Positions 48,595-58,472 of a DNA stretch of 64,000 nucleotides are shown one piece after another; position 1 is the stretch's first letter; every line of letters starts with the position of its first letter. The DNA is from Butyrivibrio sp. VCD2006 (GTDB lineage Bacteria > Bacillota > Clostridia > Lachnospirales > Lachnospiraceae): contig NZ_AUIX01000001.1 of NCBI RefSeq assembly GCF_000423925.1, positions 186,001-250,000 on the forward strand. Reading direction: 5' to 3'. The notes beneath the pieces were generated by a model. The model was not told the origin of the DNA, did no database searches, and saw nothing but the letters and a program-made list of their open reading frames with translations. Position numbers and translations under genes: made by a program.

Positions 48595-50067
48595 ATGCAA
48601 TTCGTTTCACTTAGCTTTTTACTGTTTTTGATAATAACTATATCTGTATACTTCATTATTCCTAAGAAAATCAGATACATATGGCTACTGATTGCCAGCT
48701 GGGTTTTCTACTACAAGCTCAGTCATAAACTCCTTATCCTGCTCATCGCTATTACTGTTATCACTTATATTGCAGGAATACTTCTTGATACCCCTGCCGA
48801 TTCAGAAAAAAAGAAAAAGCCAGTTCTTATAGCAGGCATCGTGCTGCTTCTACTGACACTAGGCTATTTCAAATATACCGGCTTTCTTTTGGAAACAGTT
48901 AAGAGTCTCCAGAGCGCCATGGGCCTTGAGCCCCTAGAAATTGCAGCCAAGATAGCGCTTCCCATCGGTATTTCCTTTTACATCTTCCAGGCAATCGGAT
49001 ACCTCGCTGACTGCTATATGGGAAAAATTGAAGTCGAAAAGAACTACTTTAGACTTGCACTTTTCATATCATTCTTCCCGCAGGTTATGTCGGGTCCTAT
49101 CGAAAGAGCAGGCAACATGCTCCCTCAGTTTAAAAAGCCTCAGAGCTTTTCTTATGAAAGTATGCGTGATGGCCTTCTCCTTATGATGTGGGGATATTTC
49201 CAGAAGATAATAATCGCCGACAGACTGGCAGTTCTGGTGGACCATATATATAAATCTTATGAAAACTACTCCGGAACTCTTTTGTTTCTGGCGACAGTTT
49301 TCTACACCCTTGAGATTTATACCGACTTCGCCGGCTATTCCAACATAGCCATAGGTTCAGCCAAGATAATGGGTATTGATATCATGCAAAACTTCAAACA
49401 GCCCTATCTGTCCCGTTCGATTCCCGAATTCTGGAGAAGATGGCATATATCGCTTTCATCATGGCTTAGAGATTACCTCTATATTCCACTTGGAGGAAAC
49501 AGAAAGGGTTATGTGAGAAAGCTTATCAACATATGCATCGTCTTTGCCATAAGTGGATTGTGGCACGGAGCTGCATGGACCTTCGTTTTCTGGGGGCTCC
49601 TCCACGGACTGTATCAGGTAATAGGAATACTTACCAAGTCTCTTAGAGAAAGCCTTATCGAAAAGCTGAGCATTGATCCTCAGGGCTTCGCAATAAAATT
49701 GATCAACACAGTAGTTACATTTATGCTTGTGAACATCGGCTGGATTTTCTTCAGAGCGCCTTCCTTCAAGGCTGCAGGATATATCCTTAAAAACATGTGG
49801 AAGCTAAAGCCCTGGGTATTACTCGATGGTACACTTTTCAATTTAGGTCTTGCTGAAGCGGATATAAGACTTCTTGTTGTGGCACTACTCGTACTGACAT
49901 TTGTTGATATCCTTAATTACAAGGGCATTTCCATCCGCAAAGTATTAACCGAGCAGACATTGTGGATACGCTGGATAGTATATGTTGCCGCATTCCTATT
50001 TATCGTGACCTGCGGCGTATGGGGCCCGGGTTACGATGCCGCTTCATTCATTTATTCATCATTCTAA
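48595..50067 (+). CDS. MBOAT-family O-acyltransferase (AlgI/DltB-like)
   Basis: 490 residues with 10-12 membrane helices. Family landmarks are FQAIGYLADCYMG, FFPQVMSGPIERA, FYTLEIYTDFAGYSNIAIG, FWRRWHISLSSWLRDYLYIPLGGNRKG, and the active-site region SGLWHGAAWTFVFWGLLHG with the conserved histidine. The enzyme moves acyl groups, usually acetyl, across the membrane onto a polysaccharide. GCGGAGG precedes the ATG. It works with the upstream SGNH-like protein; the polymer acylated is not identified, though large GT-C-like genes lie next door on the other strand. Confidence 0.92.
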   Translation: MQFVSLSFLLFLIITISVYFIIPKKIRYIWLLIASWVFYYKLSHKLLILLIAITVITYIAGILLDTPADSEKKKKPVLIAGIVLLLLTLGYFKYTGFLLETVKSLQSAMGLEPLEIAAKIALPIGISFYIFQAIGYLADCYMGKIEVEKNYFRLALFISFFPQVMSGPIERAGNMLPQFKKPQSFSYESMRDGLLLMMWGYFQKIIIADRLAVLVDHIYKSYENYSGTLLFLATVFYTLEIYTDFAGYSNIAIGSAKIMGIDIMQNFKQPYLSRSIPEFWRRWHISLSSWLRDYLYIPLGGNRKGYVRKLINICIVFAISGLWHGAAWTFVFWGLLHGLYQVIGILTKSLRESLIEKLSIDPQGFAIKLINTVVTFMLVNIGWIFFRAPSFKAAGYILKNMWKLKPWVLLDGTLFNLGLAEADIRLLVVALLVLTFVDILNYKGISIRKVLTEQTLWIRWIVYVAAFLFIVTCGVWGPGYDAASFIYSSF

Positions 50068-50094
50068 AAATCTAAACGGTAACTTACCGCCAAT

Positions 50095-50123
50095 AAAAAA
50101 CCGCTGCCCTCGCAGCGGTTTTA
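50095..50123. terminator. Bidirectional intrinsic terminator
   Basis: AACCGCTGC (50099-50107) pairs with GCAGCGGTT (50112-50120), loop CCTC, with A6 before and a short T-tract after. It is shared by convergent genes ending at 50067 (+) and 50124 (-). Confidence 0.85.
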
Positions 50124-53100
50124 CTATTTCTTATTCCTACGTTTACCCATTATTCCAATAGCAATTAAAACAATCACAGATCCCAAAGTGATAAGCTCTG
50201 CTATCCTCCAATAAACAGGCTCTCTAAAGCGGATCTTTATTACTGAATCACAACCTGCAGGAAGTGTAATCCTAAGCTTATTGTTATCACCTGCAGATAG
50301 CCCATAGCTCATGCTTCCATCCGTCGCATAGTAGTAAGGGTATGCAAGAAGCGGAAGATCTGCAAAGCCCTCCTCAGAGGAGCTGTTCACAAGATGAAGT
50401 GAATATTCGCCCTTTTCCCTGTTTTCATCGTCGTAGGTAATCTCTTCCGTTGACGGAAGTACCGAAGCATACTGAAGTCTCTCAAGGTCGGTACCTGTCA
50501 GCATATACTGCCTGTCATCATCAAAGGATGTCCACTCATCTATACTTTCAATAGACACAATATTGGTCTGCTTTTCCAGGAAGGTATTGATATAACCACC
50601 ACTCTGCCACAGGGTTAATGCAAGCAGAATAATGCTCATAGTATAGGCCGGCTTCTGCTTTCTCATTACTGCATATAATGTGCAGATAAGCATTGTAGCC
50701 GCTGTTAAATATCTTGCCGGATACTGGATGCTTCCAAGAAGCTTAAATAAGAACGGCACCTTACTATACAGGAAGTCATAAGGGAAGTAGCATGTGCTAA
50801 GTATGAGTGCAAATACAGAAAGCACCGTCAGCACTATCACCATAGCCTTTTCCCCAATAGCCCTTTTCTCCCTAATCAGAAATACTACTGAAATAATGCA
50901 TATTAAGAGCATTGCCAGTCCCGGTGACTGCGGAAGCTCATCCACAGGCTCTGTTCCAAGCTCCATGATAGGTGCAAGAACATTATAGAAAGCGCCTCCA
51001 AGCTGTCTCCAGGTAATTCCAAAGGTCTGAATTGGCGTCTTTTCACCCGAGTTTATGAGCATCGGAGCGTTTTTGTAATAGTCCATAAGAGGCACTAGCT
51101 GTCCCAGATTAAAGATGAGCGTGCCGGCTGCTGCCCCGATAATACTCTTCCATCTTCCCTCAGAAAGCATTGTTTTAATGTCCACGATGACGAAAATAAA
51201 GATAAACAACGCTGCCATTACAACGCTGAGAAGATGTGTCACAAAAAGCCCTGTCATTCCAGCGCCAAGAAGAATAACTCCTCTGACCTTATTTTCATTT
51301 CTATGTATTCTGGCAAGTCCAAGGACAATAAGCGGCAGAAAAGCAAAAGCACTATATTCTCCCACAGCCTCTCTTGATAACAGATCCGTAAGTCTCCAGA
51401 AGGAGAACACGTACAAGAGCATACAGAGAGCCCCGGTAATTCTGTCTCCGGAAATGTATTTAAAGCACAGATAAGCGGTAAGGGCCGTAACAAGTTGTAT
51501 TAGCACAAAATACCACATATATGCCATCCAGAGAGGCATCCCTAAGAGGTGCAAAACTGCCGGGATATACAAAAGGACATCTCCGTACATAACTCCTACA
51601 GGATATCCATAATTGTTGAACCAGTAGTGCTGCATTTTTACAGGGAATTCTCCGAACTTAAGACCTTCTGTAATTCCTGCTATTCTTCTCAAATGGAAAG
51701 GAAGATCATGTCCAAAGGGGATACCTTTTATCTTTGAAGTCTCATCCTCTGAAGGAACATATGTGGAAGGTTCTCCGCACCAAACAATGCTTGAGCCGTC
51801 AAATTTCATAATCTGATTACAGCCTATCTCGTACAAGGTCTCGATAGCCTCAGGATTACCGTCAAATACAAGGTAAACATAGTCAGGGCTAAGTTCCTCC
51901 GGCATATTGAAAAGATATCTACCGTAAAAAGATGTATCCCCCATATTAAACTCATAAGGAGAAAGCTTTGATCCAAGCAAGTAATAAATATAAGGCGGAA
52001 TATATGGCTGATTATTATGTATCACAACCACCTGTCTGTCAGCAAAGAACTCATCCTCTGAGAGCACCTTTATAGGCTCATCAAGCGGCTTTTGGAAAAG
52101 ATAAAGGTTATCGGAATAGCTTCCCAGATATTTAGTGAAAAACGCTCCGCCAAATGCAAGGAATACTGCCCCAAGCACGGCTCCTGCTGCCACATAAACC
52201 TTCTTATTCTTTGAAAACAACAGAAGAAACGCATCCATTCCAAAAGCAGCAAAAAAGGCTAATGTAAAGAATATGCCATTCATCTTGTTAACATTGGGTC
52301 CGTCTCCTCCAAGCATAGAACCTACAAGGAGTTCTGACAGGAACCATACAAGCGGCAAAAGCGCGAAGCTTAGCTCTTTCTCTTTAGCTGACTTGCCAAT
52401 CGTAATAAACGTGCGAATAAGCCCGACAGCGATAAACGGAATTGTTATATAATACATCGTTCCAAAAGCAGGAATGCTGTTATAATCCAGGCTGTCGTAG
52501 AGGAAAATACTCTTAAGCGCATTAGTAAGTCCCGACAATGTAGGAGCCATTATCTCTCCGCCGCGATAAAAAGTAAGTGCAGGCATTGTGATAATCCCAA
52601 ACACTATGGATTCACTTCCTGTGATATTTACATACTGAGTTACAAGAAGAGGAAGTGCCAGTATTCCAAGCGGAACAACAAAGCAAACCACTCTAAGTAC
52701 ATTCAGTTTTCTTGAAAAAAGCAGAATCAGGAAAAATACCATCAGAAAGATTGGCATGATGGCATAACAGATTGCATAGGTATAAAGAGATACTCCGGCA
52801 AAAACACCAACAAGGGCGTAATCTCCTGCTTTTCCGGAACTGACTGCTCTCATGAGACCATACAAAAACAAAGTGGTCATACCAAGCATCAGGTTGCAAT
52901 CGAGACCGAATCTAGCACTCATTACAAAGGCAGGACATATTGCATAAAGAATCGGATAGATATATGCTGCAGCAGAATCCTCTCCGCATACTCTTTTTAC
53001 AATCTCTTCACCAGCAAACAATGTTATAAGTGAAAACAAAACTCCGGGAAGTCTTATTGCGATTATGTTAAGCCCCAGGAATTTTATAAACAAGGCTGCC

Positions 53101-53342
53101 ACATATGCATAGAGTGCGCTCTGCCCCCCTCCGAAATTTATCAGGTATACCGGAAAAGAAATGAGATTCCTATCCACCCCGTAATTTGCAAGACAATATG
53201 CGTCATAAGCCATTCCGGCCTCATCCACATGGAGTCCTGCAGGGGATGATTTAAGAAAAATAAGCCTTGAGCATATTGCAATTATGTAAATGATAAGAAA
53301 ATACAATTTCCCTTTATCAGCGCTTTTGTTTTCAGATAGCAT
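50124..53342 (-). CDS. Very large membrane protein, apparent tandem GT-C fusion
   Basis: 1072 residues and about 20 membrane helices. The first half (1-540) resembles GT39/ArnT-like glycosyltransferases: an early loop with GLHVDEAGMAYDAYCLANYG carrying an acidic residue where GT-C enzymes hold theirs, multiple helices, then a soluble stretch at about 440-530. The second half (from about 560) starts anew with a soluble loop (LKFGEFPVKMQHYWFNNYGYPVG), a further set of helices, and a C-terminal soluble domain (about 930-1050) before a last helix and a basic end. This second half resembles 6-pyruvoyl-tetrahydropterin-synthase-related or YfhO-type membrane proteins. It overlaps the YfhO-like gene by 11 bp. 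Substrates are unknown. Confidence 0.65.
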   Translation of the reverse strand: MLSENKSADKGKLYFLIIYIIAICSRLIFLKSSPAGLHVDEAGMAYDAYCLANYGVDRNLISFPVYLINFGGGQSALYAYVAALFIKFLGLNIIAIRLPGVLFSLITLFAGEEIVKRVCGEDSAAAYIYPILYAICPAFVMSARFGLDCNLMLGMTTLFLYGLMRAVSSGKAGDYALVGVFAGVSLYTYAICYAIMPIFLMVFFLILLFSRKLNVLRVVCFVVPLGILALPLLVTQYVNITGSESIVFGIITMPALTFYRGGEIMAPTLSGLTNALKSIFLYDSLDYNSIPAFGTMYYITIPFIAVGLIRTFITIGKSAKEKELSFALLPLVWFLSELLVGSMLGGDGPNVNKMNGIFFTLAFFAAFGMDAFLLLFSKNKKVYVAAGAVLGAVFLAFGGAFFTKYLGSYSDNLYLFQKPLDEPIKVLSEDEFFADRQVVVIHNNQPYIPPYIYYLLGSKLSPYEFNMGDTSFYGRYLFNMPEELSPDYVYLVFDGNPEAIETLYEIGCNQIMKFDGSSIVWCGEPSTYVPSEDETSKIKGIPFGHDLPFHLRRIAGITEGLKFGEFPVKMQHYWFNNYGYPVGVMYGDVLLYIPAVLHLLGMPLWMAYMWYFVLIQLVTALTAYLCFKYISGDRITGALCMLLYVFSFWRLTDLLSREAVGEYSAFAFLPLIVLGLARIHRNENKVRGVILLGAGMTGLFVTHLLSVVMAALFIFIFVIVDIKTMLSEGRWKSIIGAAAGTLIFNLGQLVPLMDYYKNAPMLINSGEKTPIQTFGITWRQLGGAFYNVLAPIMELGTEPVDELPQSPGLAMLLICIISVVFLIREKRAIGEKAMVIVLTVLSVFALILSTCYFPYDFLYSKVPFLFKLLGSIQYPARYLTAATMLICTLYAVMRKQKPAYTMSIILLALTLWQSGGYINTFLEKQTNIVSIESIDEWTSFDDDRQYMLTGTDLERLQYASVLPSTEEITYDDENREKGEYSLHLVNSSSEEGFADLPLLAYPYYYATDGSMSYGLSAGDNNKLRITLPAGCDSVIKIRFREPVYWRIAELITLGSVIVLIAIGIMGKRRNKK

Positions 53343-56058
53343 TCTTTTTCTTCTCCGTGATCGTAAATATTATTAGGCAAACGATACCAAGCATTGACAG
53401 AAGTATCCCTGGCAAAAGTCCCGGTGTGTGATACTTAAGCTCTATACTATGCGTTCCGGCATTTATAGGAGTTCCAAGGAACATAATATTGGCTTTTTCA
53501 GGTACCCTCTTATCTCCATCCACATATATGCTCCATCCCTTATCGTAGGGGATGTTCAGCACAAGATAGGAATCCTCTTTTGCTGTGATAGTTCCTGTAA
53601 TCTCATTTGTCATAAGCGATAAGCTGTTACGGTGAAGGTCATTGTCTGCCATTGTTTCTGCCGCAAGTCCTGCTGATCTCTCAGCGTAACTTGCCATAGG
53701 CTGACAGATAACCTTTATAGCGTCAAATTGATATTTGCCCTTCGCTGTAAAGGTGATCTTAATGCGACTTCTTCCCTCATCGCTATAACCCATATTCACC
53801 AGATAGTTATGCCATCCACTGTAAAACTGGCTGTAAGGAGTCTTATAGAAAACTGTTTTCGTAACCTGCCTGTTTTCAGGCGTATCTGTCGAAACAATGA
53901 TATTTACCGCATCATACTTTGTCTCGCACTGAAGATTTTCAAAATAAAGATATGTCTCACAGCCCGGTACACCTTCAAAAGATAGCGTTACTTCAGCGTT
54001 GTCCTTCTTTGCCTTAAAATATCCATCCTTTACCTTGACCTTATTTGTATCTATGATTTCATAAGGAACCTCAATATCGGAATAGTAATATTCATCATCT
54101 ACATTGAGCTCAGGTATCTCACAGTCTGTACTTATATTCTCTCTAACCGCACCGTATAAAAGCGCCTGCTGCCTCTTCACAGATGAAAGTCTGTCATAAT
54201 CCTCTCTGGAAATAACCTGGTTCTGCGTATATCCAAAAGCAGGCACATTTGTGCCGGAGTATATTCCGAAGTTAAACCACTCTGAATAAGGTGCATAGCC
54301 ATATGGCACATAGCTCTGCTCCTGCTCGTTATTGTATCTGAGTGAATAGTACTTTACGCCCGCAAGAGTAAGCGGTATTGTTCTGTCATCAAGACCAAAG
54401 AACTGGAAGTTAGCCATCTCATTAACAGCCATGGATTCCAAAAAATCCGAAACTAATCCATTAGCCAGACTCCAGTAAAACTGTGTTGAAGGAATACTGT
54501 AGGGGAGCGACGCATTAAATGTAAGATTTCGACCCGTGTAGCTGTAATATTTATCGTAGCCTTCCTCCACAGTCTCAGATAAAGCTCTGAGTTCTGTGTT
54601 CATAACAAGCTCATCGTATTCTACAGGTGACATTTTATCCACATAGCCACTTGGAAGATTACCTGCCATAGGGGCATTTGCTGCATATCCGTTCTGAACT
54701 ATTCCCAATAAAACAAGCACGAAGATAATGCCTCTTCTTACGTTTCCGGGAATCTTTTTTATAAGAACTACTAACAGCAAAACCAAAAGCAATGCTAGCT
54801 GCGGATACATCAGCGTTGAGCCCTTGCATACAATAACAACTACTGCTGAATAAGCAGCACACAAGGCTGCTAATATAACAGAGCTTAAAATACTAAGTTC
54901 TTCACTTCTCTCACAAAGCAAAACCACAAGATAGGACAGAAGCAGACAATATGCAAAACTCCAACGGTTAATGGTATATGAAAAGCCTGTCATCACATAA
55001 CCGCAGACAGGGAAAAGTAACATAAGTGTCATTAAAACAGACAATATTCTAAGTCTGATTACTTCGCCCTTATTCTTGTCTCCTGCCTTAAAAAAGATAA
55101 ACAAAAGCGCCGGAAGTGCGATAAATGTAAAACCAATTACCGTGTCATATGAAGGGAAATACTTATATGAAATAAGGCTTCCCATAAGTTCCTTGTAATA
55201 ATCGATTGCATATAATGCCGGAACCCCGTGTGAACCAAGTCCTGCTCTTGGATTTGATAAAAATGCAATGATAACAGGAAGAAGAATGGGCATGGCTACA
55301 AGAGTTCCAATAATTCCCATCACCATAAATCTTCCAACAAGCAAAAGGCGATCCTTTAAATCCTTTACCTCATCAGATGTGAAAACATAAAGAAGTCCAT
55401 AGACTATGGTCATTAGCACCAGCATGTAGAAGAAATAGAAGTTGCTGACTGCAGAAAATACAACCGCAAGCACAAAGGGCAGCGTTTTTTTCTTTTTAAC
55501 ATATGTCTGAACCCCATAAACAAGAAGCGGAAGGCAGATCATCGGCTGAACAAACTGTGGGTTCCACATTCCGATGAACATAACAATTCCGCAGAATGAA
55601 TATGAAATAGCACCTGAAAGCCGTGACAGCAGACCAAATCTCTCTCTGCCTCCGGTTAATAGTAAAAAGGATAATCCGGCCAGATATGGACGGAGTAAGA
55701 TCAAAAACTGAAAATAATAATACACATATTTTGATGGTAAGAATGCCATGGGGAGATTAAGAGGATCTCCCACGGCATAATATTGCATGGAGGTCAGAAA
55801 ATCTGCTCCATAACCTATTCCGAGATCATAGCTCTGAATATCAATACGGTGCTCTGCGAGAAATCTGTGTGCCACTCCCCGCAGAAATCTACCGTACTTA
55901 GAAAGCGCATTTATATGCTGCTCAAATGCATCCGTGGCATTGATCATTGACTTTCCGCTGTAATAAAACCATCCCCATACCAGTGCAGCCATGACAATAT
56001 AGATGACCGTAAAGGAAAAGAACACTGTCTTTTTAGAATGATCATATGACTTCTTCAT
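53332..56058 (-). CDS. YfhO-family membrane protein (GT-C-like)
   Basis: 908 residues: about 14 membrane helices in the N-terminal 450, a large extracytoplasmic domain (about 480-865), and one final helix (about 872-895) followed by KKKNA. The first external loop (SMINATDAFEQHINALSKYGRFLR, then QSYDLGIGYGADFLTSMQYY) and the C-terminal block (YLVLNIPYDKGWSIYVDGDK, GTHSIELKYHTPGL) are typical of YfhO, which in Bacillus is implicated in lipoteichoic-acid glycosylation. The end overlaps the tandem GT-C gene start by 11 bp, so both form one unit. A shared role in modifying a surface polymer is inferred. Confidence 0.85.
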   Translation of the reverse strand: MKKSYDHSKKTVFFSFTVIYIVMAALVWGWFYYSGKSMINATDAFEQHINALSKYGRFLRGVAHRFLAEHRIDIQSYDLGIGYGADFLTSMQYYAVGDPLNLPMAFLPSKYVYYYFQFLILLRPYLAGLSFLLLTGGRERFGLLSRLSGAISYSFCGIVMFIGMWNPQFVQPMICLPLLVYGVQTYVKKKKTLPFVLAVVFSAVSNFYFFYMLVLMTIVYGLLYVFTSDEVKDLKDRLLLVGRFMVMGIIGTLVAMPILLPVIIAFLSNPRAGLGSHGVPALYAIDYYKELMGSLISYKYFPSYDTVIGFTFIALPALLFIFFKAGDKNKGEVIRLRILSVLMTLMLLFPVCGYVMTGFSYTINRWSFAYCLLLSYLVVLLCERSEELSILSSVILAALCAAYSAVVVIVCKGSTLMYPQLALLLVLLLVVLIKKIPGNVRRGIIFVLVLLGIVQNGYAANAPMAGNLPSGYVDKMSPVEYDELVMNTELRALSETVEEGYDKYYSYTGRNLTFNASLPYSIPSTQFYWSLANGLVSDFLESMAVNEMANFQFFGLDDRTIPLTLAGVKYYSLRYNNEQEQSYVPYGYAPYSEWFNFGIYSGTNVPAFGYTQNQVISREDYDRLSSVKRQQALLYGAVRENISTDCEIPELNVDDEYYYSDIEVPYEIIDTNKVKVKDGYFKAKKDNAEVTLSFEGVPGCETYLYFENLQCETKYDAVNIIVSTDTPENRQVTKTVFYKTPYSQFYSGWHNYLVNMGYSDEGRSRIKITFTAKGKYQFDAIKVICQPMASYAERSAGLAAETMADNDLHRNSLSLMTNEITGTITAKEDSYLVLNIPYDKGWSIYVDGDKRVPEKANIMFLGTPINAGTHSIELKYHTPGLLPGILLSMLGIVCLIIFTITEKKKNAI

Positions 56059-56106
56059 TGATATTTATTACCTCGGATTCATATTTTTTCAGCATATTAT
56101 AAAATA

Positions 56107-58212
56107 TCACATACGGAATACATTCGTTGACCAGAATGCTTCCTCGTTTACTGCAGTAATTCTGTTGTATTGCAGAACCACAGCTGAGCCGGGTCCGTAT
56201 ACCCTGACAAGCTTGCCATTCTTTACACTATAGCTTAAGGGCTCTGTTCTAAAGCCTTTGTTGTTACTCTCCATCACCCTTATAAGTCTGGCCTCATCAG
56301 GAATTCCCATAGGCGCAAGACCTATTTCACCGACAGCGGCATAATCGTTTGTATTAATAACGACTATCGTTGCACTGATTCTGTTGAATCTTCCAAAAGC
56401 AAGAATACCGCTACCCGCGTCAAGTCTGACAAGTGAACCTGTCTTTAATTCAACGCTTGTCTTGTGAATGCGAATCATTTCCTTATGGAATCTGAGCATT
56501 TCCTGATCCTCAAGACCCCATGGATATGTTCTTCTGTTATCAGGATCGGTAAATCCGCACATACCGGCTTCATCGCCGTAATAAATAGTCGGTGCTCCGG
56601 GCCAGGTCATCTGGATAACAACAGCCTGTCTCATAACAGCCCGGTTAACGCCCTCTTCTGCTGCCCTATGACCTCTTGTGCCGCATCTTCCGACCACATG
56701 ATTGGTTCTTGTCAAAAATCTTGAATGGTCATGATTGGATAATTCATTCATGGCTACAAGTGAAGACTGCTGAACAAAATTGTCAACTCCACAGCCATAC
56801 ATCCAGTCCCAGAATCTGTTCACATCACCAATCATTTCCGGATGAAACTCATCGCTGTGCTTCTCCATTCCGGTGAGGAAATAAGTCACGGGTTCCATGA
56901 ATGCGTCGTAGTTCATGATGCTGTCCCACTCATCTCCAAGAAGCCAGTCATGCGAGCTTCCATAATTCTCTGCCAAAATAAGTGCGTGAGGGTTTGCTTC
57001 CTTTACAGCCTTTCTGAATTTCTTCCAGAAACTATGGTTATACTCTCTTGAATGTCCAAGGTCAGCTGCAACGTCAAGTCTCCATCCATCAGCACTAAAA
57101 GGTGGAGAAACCCACTTTTTGCCTATTTCAATTATGTAATTCTCAAGGTTTTTACTGCCTTCGTAATTAAGCTTTGGCAATGTATCAAAGCCCCACCAGC
57201 CTTCATAATTGTTGTTATAAGGCCAGTCTCCGCCATAAAATCCAAAGTAATCATGATAAGGACTATCCTTAGATACATATGCTCCCTTCTGATATCCGGG
57301 CGCATTTTCATAGATACATTCCTTATCCATCCACTTGTTAAAGGAACCGCAGTGATTAAATACTCCATCGAGGATAACTCTTATTCCGCGTTGATGAGCT
57401 TCTGATATGAGTTTTGCAAAAAGCTCATCGGAAGCCTCAAGGTTCTTTAAATTTGTTACCCTGTCTATGTATCTTGTGGCATTTTTATTGACGCCACCCT
57501 CTTTAAGCAGCTCTCCTTTATCGGAAATAATCCTACCGATGTGAGGATCTATATGATCATAATCCTGCGTATCGTATTTATGGCAGGAAGGTGATACAAA
57601 CAGCGGATTAAAGTATATAACTTCAACTCCGAGATCTTGCAGATAATCAAGCTTTTCAATAACACCCTGAAGGTCTCCGCCATAGAACTCTCTGATGTTC
57701 CCATGGGGATCAGGGTACTTTTTCCAGTCGGTAACCTGAACACTTCTGGCTCCGACATATGTATATTCACCTGAAAGTACATCGTTATCAGGATCCCCGT
57801 TCCTAAACCTGTCGACAAAGATCTGGTACATTATCGCACCCTTTGCCCAATCAGGTGTGTAGTAATTGGGAATCATTCTAAATCTAAATCTGTCAGGAAC
57901 TACATTACCGGCCCCCCTCTGGTCGTAATATATAGTCTCTCCCTGACCCTCTATCCGGAAGTAGTAGTAAACGATTCCGCCACCCTTGGGAACCTTTCCC
58001 TTAACCAGATAGTAATCGAAGCCGTCCTCTGAACTATGCTTCTTCATTTCTATTTCTCTTGACTCAACTTCACTTTTGAAGACAAGATAAATCCTGACAT
58101 TTTCATCCTGCCCGCATCTAAAATATACAAACACTAAATTGCCGGGCTTTGGCTGAGTTGGCTGATGATAATCCAACGTCATGTCATGGAACAATTTGTC
58201 CCGCCTAATCAT
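56107..58212 (-). CDS. GH13 alpha-glucanase, neopullulanase/cyclomaltodextrinase-like, cytoplasmic
   Basis: 701 residues from the ATG at 58212 (AAGGAG 8 bp upstream; the longer frame to 58245 lacks a site). An N-terminal beta domain (about 1-130; LVFVYFRCGQDENVRIYLVF) resembles CBM34. The GH13 barrel follows with GAIMYQIFVDRFRNGD, ILDGVFNHCG (region I), DGWRLDVAADLG (region II, nucleophile Asp), ILAENYG (region III, acid/base Glu) and NELSNHDHSRF (region IV). No signal peptide, so it probably degrades imported maltodextrins or cyclodextrins. It stands alone, with a hairpin in its leader. The window shows no maltose transporter. Confidence 0.88.
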   Translation of the reverse strand: MIRRDKLFHDMTLDYHQPTQPKPGNLVFVYFRCGQDENVRIYLVFKSEVESREIEMKKHSSEDGFDYYLVKGKVPKGGGIVYYYFRIEGQGETIYYDQRGAGNVVPDRFRFRMIPNYYTPDWAKGAIMYQIFVDRFRNGDPDNDVLSGEYTYVGARSVQVTDWKKYPDPHGNIREFYGGDLQGVIEKLDYLQDLGVEVIYFNPLFVSPSCHKYDTQDYDHIDPHIGRIISDKGELLKEGGVNKNATRYIDRVTNLKNLEASDELFAKLISEAHQRGIRVILDGVFNHCGSFNKWMDKECIYENAPGYQKGAYVSKDSPYHDYFGFYGGDWPYNNNYEGWWGFDTLPKLNYEGSKNLENYIIEIGKKWVSPPFSADGWRLDVAADLGHSREYNHSFWKKFRKAVKEANPHALILAENYGSSHDWLLGDEWDSIMNYDAFMEPVTYFLTGMEKHSDEFHPEMIGDVNRFWDWMYGCGVDNFVQQSSLVAMNELSNHDHSRFLTRTNHVVGRCGTRGHRAAEEGVNRAVMRQAVVIQMTWPGAPTIYYGDEAGMCGFTDPDNRRTYPWGLEDQEMLRFHKEMIRIHKTSVELKTGSLVRLDAGSGILAFGRFNRISATIVVINTNDYAAVGEIGLAPMGIPDEARLIRVMESNNKGFRTEPLSYSVKNGKLVRVYGPGSAVVLQYNRITAVNEEAFWSTNVFRM

Positions 58213-58226
58213 AAAAATCTCCTTAA

Positions 58227-58257
58227 ACGAAAAAGAATTTCGCAAGCGAAATCCTTT
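58227..58257 (-). promoter_or_regulatory. Hairpin in the leader of the GH13 gene
   Basis: On the minus strand AAGGATTTCGC pairs with GCGAAATTCTT and is followed by TTTTTCG, ending about 14 bp before the start codon. It looks like a terminator placed immediately upstream of the ribosome site, which could attenuate expression. Confidence 0.45.
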
Positions 58258-58287
58258 TTAATCCCATGGATCCTTCCATAAGACAAC

Positions 58288-58319
58288 AAAAAAGACAGCT
58301 TAGGGTTGCTGTCTTTTTT
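58288..58319 (-). terminator. Intrinsic terminator of the ftsH operon
   Basis: AAAAAAGACAGC pairs with GCTGTCTTTTTT around an 8-nt loop. It lies 153 bp after the ftsH stop. The interval 58320-58472 shows no gene. Confidence 0.85.
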
Positions 58320-58472
58320 AGAGAAGGTATTTCTTTCTTATGGGTATAGCAAAAAACTTTAATGTATTGGGGGTTACAAGAGTATATTAGCACCACCCTA
58401 TAGATGGGTAAATACTCACGTTTCACAAATTTACTAAAACCCCGTGTTCATTTTTGTTATTTTTGCACAAAC

